64,000 nt of DNA. Origin: DASPWW01 sp963841715. GTDB taxonomy: Bacteria > Actinomycetota > Thermoleophilia > Solirubrobacterales > 70-9. The stretch lies in contig CAWJDP010000004.1 in NCBI GenBank assembly GCA_963841715.1, forward strand, positions 1 to 64,000, read 5' to 3'. Below, one piece after another: positions 7,057 through 15,903 of the stretch (its first letter is position 1; each line of letters starts with the position of its first letter). The translations under genes and the position numbers were made by a program. Below the pieces are notes generated by a model, which was not told the origin of the DNA, searched no databases, and worked only from the letters and a program-made list of their open reading frames with translations.

Positions 7057-7704
7057 CTAGGCGGGCGTCTCCATCACTCCCACGGCGAGCCACAGCGCCT
7101 CCTCGACCGAGATATCGGGCACCCCCTTGACCTGAACCCCGGCGAGCAGCGTGCGCCTGCTCTTCGGCCGCACGCCGCGTCCCGAGGCGACGGCGCCGAA
7201 CAGAAGCGCGACCGGCCGCGCCCCGTCGGCGATCACGAGCGTCCCCGCCGGCAGCTCCCCCGGCCTGCCCTCGAGCATCTCGCCGAGCTGCGAGCCGCGG
7301 ATCCCAAGCCGGCCCTCGATCCCGTCGGCGTCGAATGCCCGCAGCGCGACGCCCGACTCCATGATCGCGATCGTCAGCGCGTCGTCGAGCAGGCTGTGGC
7401 TCTTGAACGCGCCCGCTTTCATCCGCTCGAGGGAGAGCTTCTCGACCGGCGTCAGGGTGCGATCCGGGTCGAGCCCGATGTGGCGGAAGAAGACCCGGTA
7501 GGCCCACGGGATCGGCTTGTGGCGCAGCGCGATCGCCTGCGCGCCGTTGAAGCGGTCGCTCATCGTCCCGAGCCGGTCCTTGACCGCGCGCGGGCTGCGG
7601 CCCGACCCGCGATCGACGTTCAGGTATCGAAGCCCGAGCCCCGGGAACTCCTCCGCCAGCGCAGGCTCGAGGTATCCCGCCTCCGTGTCGGTGACCTGAG
7701 CCAC
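7057..7704 (-). CDS. B3/B4-domain protein (Phe-tRNA synthetase beta-like editing fold)
   Basis: The 215-residue protein resembles stand-alone B3/B4 domain proteins related to the editing region of the phenylalanyl-tRNA synthetase beta subunit: NGAQAIALRHKPIPWAYRVFFRHIGLDPDRTLTPVEKLSLERMKAG, then SHSLLDDALTIAIMESGVALRAFDADGIEG and a final GVPDISVEEALWLAVGVME. Such proteins may edit mischarged tRNA or bind nucleic acid. I choose the GTG at 7704; a TTG at 7740, overlapping the upstream stop, is an alternative. It is the last gene of the operon that includes the MMPL exporter, without obvious functional connection. Confidence 0.6.
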   Translation of the reverse strand: MAQVTDTEAGYLEPALAEEFPGLGLRYLNVDRGSGRSPRAVKDRLGTMSDRFNGAQAIALRHKPIPWAYRVFFRHIGLDPDRTLTPVEKLSLERMKAGAFKSHSLLDDALTIAIMESGVALRAFDADGIEGRLGIRGSQLGEMLEGRPGELPAGTLVIADGARPVALLFGAVASGRGVRPKSRRTLLAGVQVKGVPDISVEEALWLAVGVMETPA

Positions 7705-7736
7705 GACAACACGGTAACGGGCGACCGCGCCCGCGC

Positions 7737-8471
7737 TCAATCTGCGGTCGCGGCGCGGCGCCGCGAGCTGCGCAGCAGACGGTCGACGTCGGCCGTGAGG
7801 TCGCGGCCGGTGAGCTCGTCGCTTCCGACCTTGGCACCCATCAGGATCCCGCCGGGGTAGGAAAAAGCGACCGTCGGGCATACTCCGACGCGGTAGATGT
7901 CGCTGACCGCGCCGTCGGCGTCGACGCCGACCGGGATTATCCATCCGTGGTCACGGATGATCTGGCGCACGGTGCCGCGGCTGTCGCGGACGTCAATGCT
8001 GAGGAAGTTGACGCGGCCCTTGAACTTCCGGGCGACCCGGTTGACCACGTCCTGGGTCGGAAGGCAGTTGCCGCCCCGTGTGAACCAGAACGAGAGCACG
8101 AGCGGGCGGTCGAAGAAGTCACAGACCCGGATCACATCGCGGCCGCCGACGTCGCAGGCCGGCGTGCGGCGGTCGCCGGCCGGGCACGGGATCTGCGACG
8201 AGGAGCAGTCGTCCTGGGCGATGTTCGCGTCGCCGCTCAGCGAGCTCAACGCCTTCGGGACCGCGAACTGCTCCAGGGGCCTCCCGCGATCCCCCCCGGC
8301 GCCGAGGATCGTCCTCTCCCCAGTGCGCAGGGTGTTCAGCGTCGCGAACGCAACCAGGGCGACGAATGCGACCCCGACCGCGATCGAGTACCCGCGTCCC
8401 GGGCGCGGGGCCGGGCCGAGCCGGCCCGGCTTGCTGCGGTCACGGCCCGGGGGCGGATCGTCAGGCGGCAT
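7737..8471 (-). CDS. Membrane-anchored thioredoxin-like (TlpA/redoxin) protein
   Basis: The first 30 residues are polar, followed by one membrane helix (about residues 30-46, IAVGVAFVALVAFATLN), then an extracytoplasmic thioredoxin-like domain: LVLSFWFTRGGNCLPTQDVVNRVARKF, VNFLSIDVRDS, and the cis-proline region VGVCPTVAFSYPGG. The usual CxxC is replaced by GGNC with a single cysteine, so a classical disulfide exchange at this site is unlikely; other cysteine pairs (DDCSSSQIPC, ACDVGG, VCDFF) lie upstream in the domain. The gene overlaps the MMPL gene by 11 bases, so it is translated with it and may maintain an envelope partner. Confidence 0.6.
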   Translation of the reverse strand: MPPDDPPPGRDRSKPGRLGPAPRPGRGYSIAVGVAFVALVAFATLNTLRTGERTILGAGGDRGRPLEQFAVPKALSSLSGDANIAQDDCSSSQIPCPAGDRRTPACDVGGRDVIRVCDFFDRPLVLSFWFTRGGNCLPTQDVVNRVARKFKGRVNFLSIDVRDSRGTVRQIIRDHGWIIPVGVDADGAVSDIYRVGVCPTVAFSYPGGILMGAKVGSDELTGRDLTADVDRLLRSSRRRAATAD

Positions 8472-11160
8472 CGCGCGCGCCCCGCGCCGGGCGGCGACGC
8501 TGCGGGCGGGCCGGCGGGGCCGGGCGACGCGACCTCGCCGCGAGTCGCGGCAGGGGCTCGAAGCCGCCCTCGGCCCAGACGAGCGCCGCCGGGAGCACGA
8601 GCATGACGCCGAGCAGCGCGACGGCGAGGTCGAGCACGGTCAGGGCGCCGAAGCTGCGCAGCATCGGGACGCCGCTGACGACGAGGACCGCGAACCCGAC
8701 GAGCGCGGTCACACCCGACGCGGCAACCGCCGCCCCGGTTCGGGCGTACGTCCGCCGCAGCGACTCCCCGACCGAGTGTCCGGCCTCGCGCTCCTCGTGG
8801 AAGCGGGCAGAGAGCAGAACGCTGAACTCGGTCGCGATCGCGATTACGAGCGCCCCCAGCGTCGCCGACATCGGATCGAGGTCGATCCCGCTCGCGGCGA
8901 GGAGCAGCGCCGACCATCCCGTCGCGAGGACGACGGGGATCAACGGGACGATCCAGCGCGCTGGACGGCGGTAGGCGATGAACAGGACCAAGGCGACGGC
9001 GACGAGGCTCGCCAGCGGCAGCCAATAGCGGCTCGACTCGAGCGATGACAGCGCGTCGGCGGTGAGCACGCGCGAGCCCACGACGCTCGCGGAGACTCCT
9101 GGCGGGGGGCCGTTCGCGCTCCCCGGCGTGCCGATCTCGGAGCGGACGTCGTCGATCAGCCGCTCCTGGTCGTCGAGCGAGTTGACCTGGATCCCGAACG
9201 CGACGTTGGCCGCGGTCGGCTTGCCGTTCGCGTCCCGGGCCAGGAACGCCTGCGAGAAGTACGGCGGGACCGCGCCGAGTACCGACTTCACGCGCGCCTT
9301 GCTCGGCGGTTTTGTCCCGTCTCCGAACAGGTCCGAGAGCGTTATTCCGGGGCAGAGCTCGGCGCCCCTGCAGCTGCGCGCGCCGGATTTGAACCCGTGC
9401 GCGGCGAGCACGCGGCGCTTGAACCCGGCCATCCAGTCGATCACCTTCGGGTCGGTCACGTCCTTGCCCTCGACGAGGACGTCGAGCTCGCCGCTCGAGC
9501 CGGTCTCGTGCTCGATGTCGCGCGAGGCGCGCAGCCCGGCGAGGTCCGCGGGGACGAGCTTGGTGACGTCGGAGACGAGCCCGGTGCTGCTGCCGACGAC
9601 CCAACCGAAGGCGGCGATGACGAGCGCGACGAGCAGCACCCGGGCGGGCGCCGTGATCGCGACCGCGACCGCGCCCTTCCCGATCCGCCCCAGGCTCGCG
9701 GCGGCGCGGGAGCGGGCCGAGGCGAGCCCCGCGAGCCAGCCCGTGGGGGCGGCGGCGCGACCCGCCATGCTCAGTGAGGCCGAGCCCAGCGTCAGCGCGA
9801 GCGCGAACGCGATCACCAGCCCGAGCACGACGAGGAGCGCGAACGAGCGCACCATCGGGATCGGCGACACCGGTGGCGCCAGCCAAACCAGCAGCCCCGC
9901 CACCGTGGCGAGCGCCGCAATCGCGATCACCGGCCCGCCCCGCGCGGCGGCCAAGACCGCGGCCTCCGCGCGCGACGCGCCACCCGCGAGGGCCTCCCGG
10001 AAGCGGGCGTGGAATTGGATCGCGTAGTCGACTCCGAGCCCGATCAGGATCGGCAGCGCCGCGAGCGAAGCCATCGTCAGCGCCCCTCCCGCGATCCCCA
10101 GCGTCCCGAAGACGACCGCTACGGCGACGACCGCGACCGCGAGCGGGAGCAGCCGCAGAGGCGGCCGCAGGACGATCATCAGCGCGACCGCCATCAGCGC
10201 CAGCGCGGCGACGAGCAGGGTGAACACCTCGCTCCCGAAGCCCTTGGCGATGTTGGTGTCAAGCCGCGAGGAGAGGTCGGCCGCGACCACCGGGTCGCCG
10301 CCGACGACGTAGCTGCCGCCGTTGAGCTTGAACGTGGGATCGTCAACGGCCTCGCGGAACAGCCCCACGGCCTTGCGCCGGTCCGCCTCGCTGAGGTCGG
10401 GGCGGAGGCGGACCGTGATCATCGCCGCGTCGGCGCTCGGGAACAGGCCGGCGAACTTCGCCTTCGGGACCCCGCCGCCGTAGCGCGAGTCGAAGACGAC
10501 GTTTTCGACGAACTTCGGGTTGTCGATGTTCGGAAGGCTGGTTTGGCCGTACTTCGATCCGAGCGCGAGCAGCTGCGCCTGCGCCTGCTGGAGCGTGCCC
10601 TGCCCCGCGGCCTGCGCGGCCTGCGCCTGGGCGGCGGGACCGGCGCCGCTCTTCGCGGCCTTCGCGCGCGCCACGCTCGCCGCGACCTGGGCCTGCTGCT
10701 GGGCCCCCTGGAGTGCGCCGCCGAGGAACTTCTGGGCCTCGATGGCCGCCTGATTGAGGAACGTCGCCGGCCCGTAGACGACCTGGCTCGGGTCCAGTGA
10801 GGCGATCTCGCCGCACACCGGGGCGGCGGGCTGCTGTCCCTGCGGGATCCGCCCCGAGAGGCAGCCCTCGAGCCGCAACAGGGAGCCGAGGTTCTGGGTC
10901 AGCACGATGTGGCGAAGCCCGCCCTGGGCGGGATCGCCCTTGACGAGGATCCGCACGGGCTCGTCCCCGAACTGGTCGTCGAAGCGCTGGGTGTCGCCGT
11001 AGGCGCTCGCGCCGTGGGAGACGAAGGTGCCGGTGCCGGTGTTGGTCTCGAGTCGGGACGCGCCGGCGACGCCGAGCAGAGCGAGGAAGCCTGCCGCCGC
11101 AATCACCGCCGCGCGCCGGCGCACGGAGCGCGCCGCGAGCCTGCCGAAGAACTCGCTCAT
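8461..11160 (-). CDS. MMPL/RND-family lipid exporter
   Basis: The 899-residue protein has the full MMPL/RND plan: a short basic N-terminus and first helix (about residues 15-35), a large extracytoplasmic loop rich in Ala/Gln/Gly (residues 40-310), a five-helix bundle (about 310-470), a second first-helix near 500-525, a second extracytoplasmic domain, and a final bundle (about 720-860). These proton-driven pumps export lipids, lipoproteins or hopanoids. It sits downstream of an MlaF-type ATPase and two MlaE-type permeases on the same strand, 82 bases after the ATPase gene, which supports a role in lipid traffic through the envelope. The exact cargo cannot be told. Confidence 0.8.
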   Translation of the reverse strand: MSEFFGRLAARSVRRRAAVIAAAGFLALLGVAGASRLETNTGTGTFVSHGASAYGDTQRFDDQFGDEPVRILVKGDPAQGGLRHIVLTQNLGSLLRLEGCLSGRIPQGQQPAAPVCGEIASLDPSQVVYGPATFLNQAAIEAQKFLGGALQGAQQQAQVAASVARAKAAKSGAGPAAQAQAAQAAGQGTLQQAQAQLLALGSKYGQTSLPNIDNPKFVENVVFDSRYGGGVPKAKFAGLFPSADAAMITVRLRPDLSEADRRKAVGLFREAVDDPTFKLNGGSYVVGGDPVVAADLSSRLDTNIAKGFGSEVFTLLVAALALMAVALMIVLRPPLRLLPLAVAVVAVAVVFGTLGIAGGALTMASLAALPILIGLGVDYAIQFHARFREALAGGASRAEAAVLAAARGGPVIAIAALATVAGLLVWLAPPVSPIPMVRSFALLVVLGLVIAFALALTLGSASLSMAGRAAAPTGWLAGLASARSRAAASLGRIGKGAVAVAITAPARVLLVALVIAAFGWVVGSSTGLVSDVTKLVPADLAGLRASRDIEHETGSSGELDVLVEGKDVTDPKVIDWMAGFKRRVLAAHGFKSGARSCRGAELCPGITLSDLFGDGTKPPSKARVKSVLGAVPPYFSQAFLARDANGKPTAANVAFGIQVNSLDDQERLIDDVRSEIGTPGSANGPPPGVSASVVGSRVLTADALSSLESSRYWLPLASLVAVALVLFIAYRRPARWIVPLIPVVLATGWSALLLAASGIDLDPMSATLGALVIAIATEFSVLLSARFHEEREAGHSVGESLRRTYARTGAAVAASGVTALVGFAVLVVSGVPMLRSFGALTVLDLAVALLGVMLVLPAALVWAEGGFEPLPRLAARSRRPAPPARPQRRRPARGARDAA

Positions 11161-11242
11161 CGCAGGCAGATTACGGCGCGGGGTGCGTCAGCGAGGTGGC
11201 CGGACGGGAAACAAGGCGGGCGACGCTCTGCAGCCGCCCGGC

Positions 11243-12217
11243 TCAGTCCATCGCCAGTGGGCCCTTGCTCTCGGCGTGGAGGAACTGATTGATGAACTCG
11301 TTGTCGGAGTTGAACAGCTCGTCGGCCGGGCCGCTCTCCACGATCTTGCCCTTCCACAGAACGGCGATGAAGTCGGCGATCCGCCGCGCCGAGCTGATGT
11401 CGTGGCTGATCACGACGTAGCAGCCGCCGTTCTCGGCGTGGACCTCGCGGATCAGCTCGCACAAAAGCGCCGTGCGCACGGGGTCGAGGCCCGAGTCGGG
11501 CTCGTCGAACATCACGATCGCCGGATCGAGCACGAGCGCGCGCGCGAAGCCCGCCCGCTTGCGCATCCCGCCCGAGAGCTCGTTCGGCATCTGGTACATC
11601 GCCTCGCCGAGCCCGACCTCGCGCAGGCGCCGGTTGACGATCTCGCCGATCTCCTCCTCGCCCTTGTCGGTGTGCTGGCGGAGCGGGAACGCGGTGTTGT
11701 CGTAGACGTTCATCGAGCCGAACAGCGCCCCGTCCTGGAACAGCAGCCCGAACTTCTTCCGCATCTCGAACAGCTCGTCGTCGCTCATGCCCGGGACCGA
11801 CTCGCCGTGGACGAGGAGGTCGCCCGAGTCCGGGTAGAGGAGGCCGACGATGTGCTTGATCAGCACGCTCTTGCCCGTACCCGAGGGGCCGAGGACCATC
11901 GAGATCTGGTTGTCCGGCAGGCCGAGGTTGAGCTGGTTGAGGATCCGCACGCGGCCGAACTGCTTCACGAGGTCGATGACCTCGACCGCGTCCTCGCCGC
12001 CGTGATCGCGCTTCCGACCGGTGTGCCAACGGTAGGGGTCGGTGTCGTCGGGATCGACGCCGGGGATCACGAAGTCACGCGCCCCGGCCGCAGACGAGTC
12101 GTCGGGCGCGCGGTGCTCGTCGCGTTCGACCTCCTGCTCGACCTCGAGGGCCTCGGTCTCGTCGGCCGTCTCAGCCTGCTCGCGCACCTCGAACCCTTCG
12201 CTGCGTTCCTCTTGCAT
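11243..12217 (-). CDS. MlaF/Mkl-type ABC transporter ATPase
   Basis: From the ATG at 12217 (AGGAGAG site just upstream) the product is 324 residues. After an 80-residue acidic N-terminal extension it contains a complete ABC domain: Walker A GPSGTGKS, Q-loop LLFQDGALFGSMNVYDN, signature ELSGGMRKRAGFARAL, Walker B AIVMFDEPDSGLDP and the switch histidine in VISHD. The DGALFGSMNVYDN and GMRKRAGFARAL forms are typical of MlaF/Mkl proteins that energise MlaE or YrbE permeases for phospholipid or sterol transport. The permease genes lie directly upstream. The acidic extension is unusual and might bind a partner. Confidence 0.85.
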   Translation of the reverse strand: MQEERSEGFEVREQAETADETEALEVEQEVERDEHRAPDDSSAAGARDFVIPGVDPDDTDPYRWHTGRKRDHGGEDAVEVIDLVKQFGRVRILNQLNLGLPDNQISMVLGPSGTGKSVLIKHIVGLLYPDSGDLLVHGESVPGMSDDELFEMRKKFGLLFQDGALFGSMNVYDNTAFPLRQHTDKGEEEIGEIVNRRLREVGLGEAMYQMPNELSGGMRKRAGFARALVLDPAIVMFDEPDSGLDPVRTALLCELIREVHAENGGCYVVISHDISSARRIADFIAVLWKGKIVESGPADELFNSDNEFINQFLHAESKGPLAMD

Positions 12218-12258
12218 CGCTCTCCTAGCTCGCTTGCCTGATGACCATTCTTCTGCCG

Positions 12259-13056
12259 CTACCCCCCGATCGGCGCCCTCGGGTTGGCGCCCCAGAAGAC
12301 GAGCGTCCCCATCATCCCGATCAGGTGCACCAGGACGATGTTGAGGACCATCGACTTCGCGGTTGCGGTGCCGACGCCGACCGGCCCCCCCGAGGCGGTG
12401 TAGCCGTAGTAGCAGCCGACGAGGACGATCGCGGTTGCCATCGCCATCGCCTTGATGAGGCTGAATAAGAGATCGGGCGGGTTCTGGAACATCCAGAAGA
12501 TCAGGAAGTAGCCGCCCTGGGAGACCTCGCCGATCTGCTTGACGACCGCGAGCCAGGAGGCAAAGAAGCCGACCCCGACCGCGGCCAGGTACATGAACGG
12601 AAGCGTCATCCACGCGGCGAGCAGCCTCGTCGCGGCGAGGAAGGTCATCGGGGGAACGCCCATCACCTCGAGCGCGTCGATCTCATCCGAGATCCGCATC
12701 GCCCCGAGCTCGGCGACGATCCCGGTCCCGATCTTCGCCGACATCATGTAGCCGAACGCGTAGGGGATCACCTCGCGCAGGTCACACCAGGCGGCGAACA
12801 CGCCCGCGTAGGCGGGCGAGCCGACGGAGCGGTTGAAGTAGGCGCCCTCGATCCCGCACTGCAGGCCCAGGATGAACACGAGCCCCCAGATCACGATCGT
12901 CGAGCCCAAGATCAGGATCCCGGCCTGCCTCAGCGCCTCGCCGAAGAACTGGAACACCCGGCCCGAGTAGACGAGCCCGATGACGCGGGCGCAAAAGCGC
13001 GCGATCTCGCCCAGCGAGCCGAGCCAGTCGCGGGGGACCGCCAGCCAGCCGGGCAT
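12259..13056 (-). CDS. MlaE/YrbE-family permease (first of two)
   Basis: A 265-residue polytopic protein of the MlaE family with the conserved middle block SAKIGTGIVAELGAMRISDEIDALEVMGVPP, which includes the coupling helix that contacts the ATPase, and the later YGYTASGGPVGVGTATAKSMV block. Five to six membrane helices are visible. It would pair with the second permease upstream to make the heterodimer of an Mce-type importer. The gene is 41 bases before the ATPase gene. No MCE substrate-binding protein follows, unlike mycobacterial mce operons. Confidence 0.85.
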   Translation of the reverse strand: MPGWLAVPRDWLGSLGEIARFCARVIGLVYSGRVFQFFGEALRQAGILILGSTIVIWGLVFILGLQCGIEGAYFNRSVGSPAYAGVFAAWCDLREVIPYAFGYMMSAKIGTGIVAELGAMRISDEIDALEVMGVPPMTFLAATRLLAAWMTLPFMYLAAVGVGFFASWLAVVKQIGEVSQGGYFLIFWMFQNPPDLLFSLIKAMAMATAIVLVGCYYGYTASGGPVGVGTATAKSMVLNIVLVHLIGMMGTLVFWGANPRAPIGG

Positions 13057-13129
13057 CAGAACACCACCCGTTCGACGCGGCCCCGCCAGAAGCGGACGCG
13101 AAGCGGAGCATTCTGGCGGAATTGATGCA

Positions 13130-13936
13130 CTACTTGATCACCGAGATCTCGGGGTGGGTGGCGAGCAGCGTCTGGGTGAAGACGTAGTTGAACGCGAACA
13201 CGCCCATGAACGCGATCACGACCGCCTCGTTGACCGCGCGGCCGACCCCGGCGGCGCCCCCGGAGGCGTTCATGCCCTTGTAGGAGCAGACGATCGCGAC
13301 GATCGCCCCGAACAGGGTCGTCTTCAGGACCGAGCCCCAGAGGTCGGTGACCGAGGCGTTGTTGAAAAGCGTCGCGAAGAAGCCCCCGAGCGGCTGGCCG
13401 TAGGTGAGCTCGGCGAAGAGCCCGCCCAAGATCCCGAACAGGAGCGCGTAGATGTCGAGCAGGCCGGTGATCAGCATCAAGGCGAGGAAGCGGGGGACGA
13501 CGAGGTTCTTGATCGGATCGACGCCCAGGACCTGCAATGCGTCGAGCTCCTCGCGGATCTTGCGCGCCCCGAGATCGGCGGTGATCGCGGTCCCGGCGAC
13601 CCCGGCGACGACGACCGCGGTCACGAACGGGGCGAACTCGCGGACCGAGGCGAGGATGAAGAAGCCGCCGAGGCGATCGAGGGCTCCGAACAGGGACAGG
13701 AAGTTCGCCGCCTGCAGCCCCGGGGCTCCGAAGCCGAAGGCGACGGTCGAGATCAGCATCGGAAACCAGCACAGCTGCAAGGCGAACAGGAACTGGCCGA
13801 TGAACTCGCCCCCGTAGGGGTAGGGCGGGCGGACCGTCGCGACGAGCGTCTTCCCGGTCAGGATCATCATGTTCCCGACCTGCTCGAACAGCGACTTGGC
13901 CGGTAGGAATGCCCTGTCGGCGACCGCTCTAACCAT
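13130..13936 (-). CDS. MlaE/YrbE-family permease (second of two), first gene of the operon
   Basis: This 268-residue MlaE-family protein has the diagnostic ITADLGARKIREELDALQVLGVDPIKNLVVPR block and YKGMNASGGAAGVGRAVNEAVV near the C-terminus, matching YrbE-type permeases. It is the first gene of a minus-strand operon: permease, permease, ATPase, MMPL exporter, thioredoxin-like protein and B3/B4 protein. The stretch upstream to the divergent lipoprotein gene at 14055 should hold the operon promoter. Together the two permeases would form the membrane part of a lipid transporter; cargo and missing MCE partner are unknown. Confidence 0.85.
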   Translation of the reverse strand: MVRAVADRAFLPAKSLFEQVGNMMILTGKTLVATVRPPYPYGGEFIGQFLFALQLCWFPMLISTVAFGFGAPGLQAANFLSLFGALDRLGGFFILASVREFAPFVTAVVVAGVAGTAITADLGARKIREELDALQVLGVDPIKNLVVPRFLALMLITGLLDIYALLFGILGGLFAELTYGQPLGGFFATLFNNASVTDLWGSVLKTTLFGAIVAIVCSYKGMNASGGAAGVGRAVNEAVVIAFMGVFAFNYVFTQTLLATHPEISVIK

Positions 13937-14054
13937 TCTCTCCTCCGAACCCCTCCCCGAGGGGTCGATGGGAGAAATCTAGTTCATCGCGCGGCCGGGC
14001 GCTACCCATGAGCGGTGAATCGGCGCCCTCGGCCCGTGGTATGTTGCGCGCGCC

Positions 14055-14705
14055 TTGGGGGACCACGCAAAGATCACCCGGGGGCGGCACGCGAGGAGGG
14101 TCGCGGCAGGCGTGACCACGGGGATCACCGTGCTGGCCGTGGCCGCCTGCGGCGGGGGCTCGCGTCAGGACGCGAACGAGCCCGAGGGCCAGTTCCCGGT
14201 CGACGTCGTGACGGCGAAGTTCCCAACCCGCCAGCGGCTCGCGGAGACCACGGACCTCCAACTTGGGGTCAAGAACGTCGGCCAGGACACGATCCCGAAC
14301 CTCGCGATCACGATCTTCATCGACCCCGATGCGCAGGGATCGTTCATGGCCCGCTCCGATCAGCCGGGGCTTGAGAACCCGAGCCGGCCGGTGTGGATCC
14401 TCGAGAACAAGTTCCCGAAGCTCGCGGGCGAGACGAAGACGGCGGGCGCCGAGACCGCAACGACCAACACGTTCGCGTTCGGGCCGCTGAAGGCCGGCGA
14501 GACGAAGCAGATCGTGTGGAAGGTGACCGCGGTCCAGGGCGGCACCTACACGATCAACTACCAGGTCGCGGCCGGGCTCGGCGGCAAGGCGAAGGCGGTG
14601 ACGCCGGGCGGCGGGAAGCCAAACGGCAAGTTCGCCGCGACGATCACGACGAAGCCGCCGAAGGCCAGGGTCAATAGCGCGGGCAAGGTCACGATCAAGG
14701 GCTGA
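14055..14705 (+). CDS. Putative lipoprotein with a CARDB-like beta domain
   Basis: The longest sensible reading starts at a TTG at 14055, giving a lipoprotein signal: basic MGDHAKITRGRHARR, a hydrophobic core, and lipobox LAVAAC followed by GGG. A GTG at 14112 would leave no basic region, so TTG is preferred. The remaining 180 residues contain TTDLQLGVKNVGQDTIPNLAITIFID and FGPLKAGETKQIVWKVTAVQGGTYTINYQV, a pattern of beta-sandwich CARDB/DUF11-type modules in cell-surface proteins. It precedes two secreted sugar-dehydrogenase genes and probably shares their transcript. Function unknown. Confidence 0.6.
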   Translation: MGDHAKITRGRHARRVAAGVTTGITVLAVAACGGGSRQDANEPEGQFPVDVVTAKFPTRQRLAETTDLQLGVKNVGQDTIPNLAITIFIDPDAQGSFMARSDQPGLENPSRPVWILENKFPKLAGETKTAGAETATTNTFAFGPLKAGETKQIVWKVTAVQGGTYTINYQVAAGLGGKAKAVTPGGGKPNGKFAATITTKPPKARVNSAGKVTIKG

Positions 14706-15893
14706 GCCCCGCCGGCGCGCCCTCGCCGCGCTCGCGGTTGCCGTACTCGCGCTCGCGGGCTGCGGCGGCGGCGGATCGTCAACCGCCCCGACCACGAGGC
14801 GGGCATCCGGGGGCGCCGCGAGCGGCGTCGGTGGCGTGCGGCTCGCGAAGGTCGGCGACTTCGAGGCACCGCTGTACGTGACCCAGCCCTTGGGGGAACG
14901 GGCCGACCTCTATGTCGTCGAGCAGGGCGGGGCGGTGAAGGTGGTCCACGACGGCTCGGTGCGCCCGCAGCCGTTCATCGACCTCTCCTCGCAGATCACG
15001 AGCGGCGGCGAGCAGGGGCTGCTCTCGCTCGCGTTCGCTCCGGACTACAGGCGCTCGGGGCGCTTCTACGTCGACTTCATCGACCGCGCCGGCGACACGC
15101 GGGTTGTCGAGTATCGACGCTCGGCGGGCGACCCGCTGCGGGCGGATCCCTCGAGCGCCCGCCAGGTGCTGAGGATCGCGCAGCCGTTCTCGAACCACAA
15201 CGGCGGTCTGCTCGTCTTCGGGCCCGACGGGCTGTTGTACGTCGGCAGCGGCGACGGGGGCTCGGAGGGCGACCCGCAGCGAAACGGCCAGAGCCTGGCG
15301 ACGCCGCTGGGCAAGCTGCTGCGGATCGACCCGCGCCCCTCCGGCGGCAGGCCGTACGGGATCCCGGCCTCGAACCCGTTCACGGGGCGCGCCGGCGCCG
15401 ACCCCACGATCTACTCCTACGGGCTTCGCAACCCGTGGCGGTTCTCGTTCGACAGCCGCACCGGCGCGCTGACGATCGGAGACGTCGGCGGGGACCGACT
15501 CGAGGAGGTGGACCTCGTCCGCAGGGGCGAGGGCCGGGGCGCGAACTTCGGCTGGTCCGCCTTCGAGGGCACCGATCGCCTCAATCGGGACCAGCACGCG
15601 CGGGGCGCGGTGCCGCCGGTGCTCACCTACACGCACTCCGGGGAGCGTGCTCGATCACCGGCGGCTACGTCGTCCGCGACCGCTCGCTGACGACGCTCTA
15701 CGGGCGCTACCTCTACGGCGACTTCTGCACCGGAGCGCTCCGCAGCTTTCCCGCCCGCCCCGATCGCCACGCGACCGACGACCGCCCGCTCGGCCCCTCG
15801 GTCCCGCAGCTGAGCTCGTTCGGCGAGGACGACGCCGGACACATCTACGTGACCTCGCTCGACGGTCCCGTGTACCGGCTCGCCCCCCGCTAA
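14701..15893 (+). pseudogene. PQQ-type sugar (glucose/sorbosone) dehydrogenase, frameshifted
   Basis: The frame from about 14701 gives a lipoprotein signal (ALAALAVAVLALAGC GGG) and a soluble glucose dehydrogenase-like propeller: LLSLAFAPDY, FSNHNGGLLVFGPDGLLYVGSGDGG, LGKLLRIDPR, YGLRNPWRFSFD. At about 15640 the frame breaks; the continuation (CSITGGYVVRDRSLTTLYGRYLYGDFC to VYRLAPR, stop at 15893) lies in another frame. One extra G in the GGGG run at 15640-15643 restores the sequence, judged against the intact tandem copy that follows. No ATG, GTG or TTG in frame precedes the signal, so a second error near 14700 is possible. GTG at 14836 would be an internal start. Confidence 0.75.
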
Positions 15894-15903
15894 CCTGAGC
15901 GCG

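Noticed and set aside
9381..9410. GGATTTGAACCCG-like string resembling the T-arm of a tRNA
   Set aside because: It is inside the well-supported MMPL gene, and no acceptor or anticodon stem of tRNA length is present.
14041..14060. ATG at 14041 as start of the lipoprotein gene
   Set aside because: It is out of frame with the lipobox; TTG at 14055 is in frame and gives a proper signal peptide.
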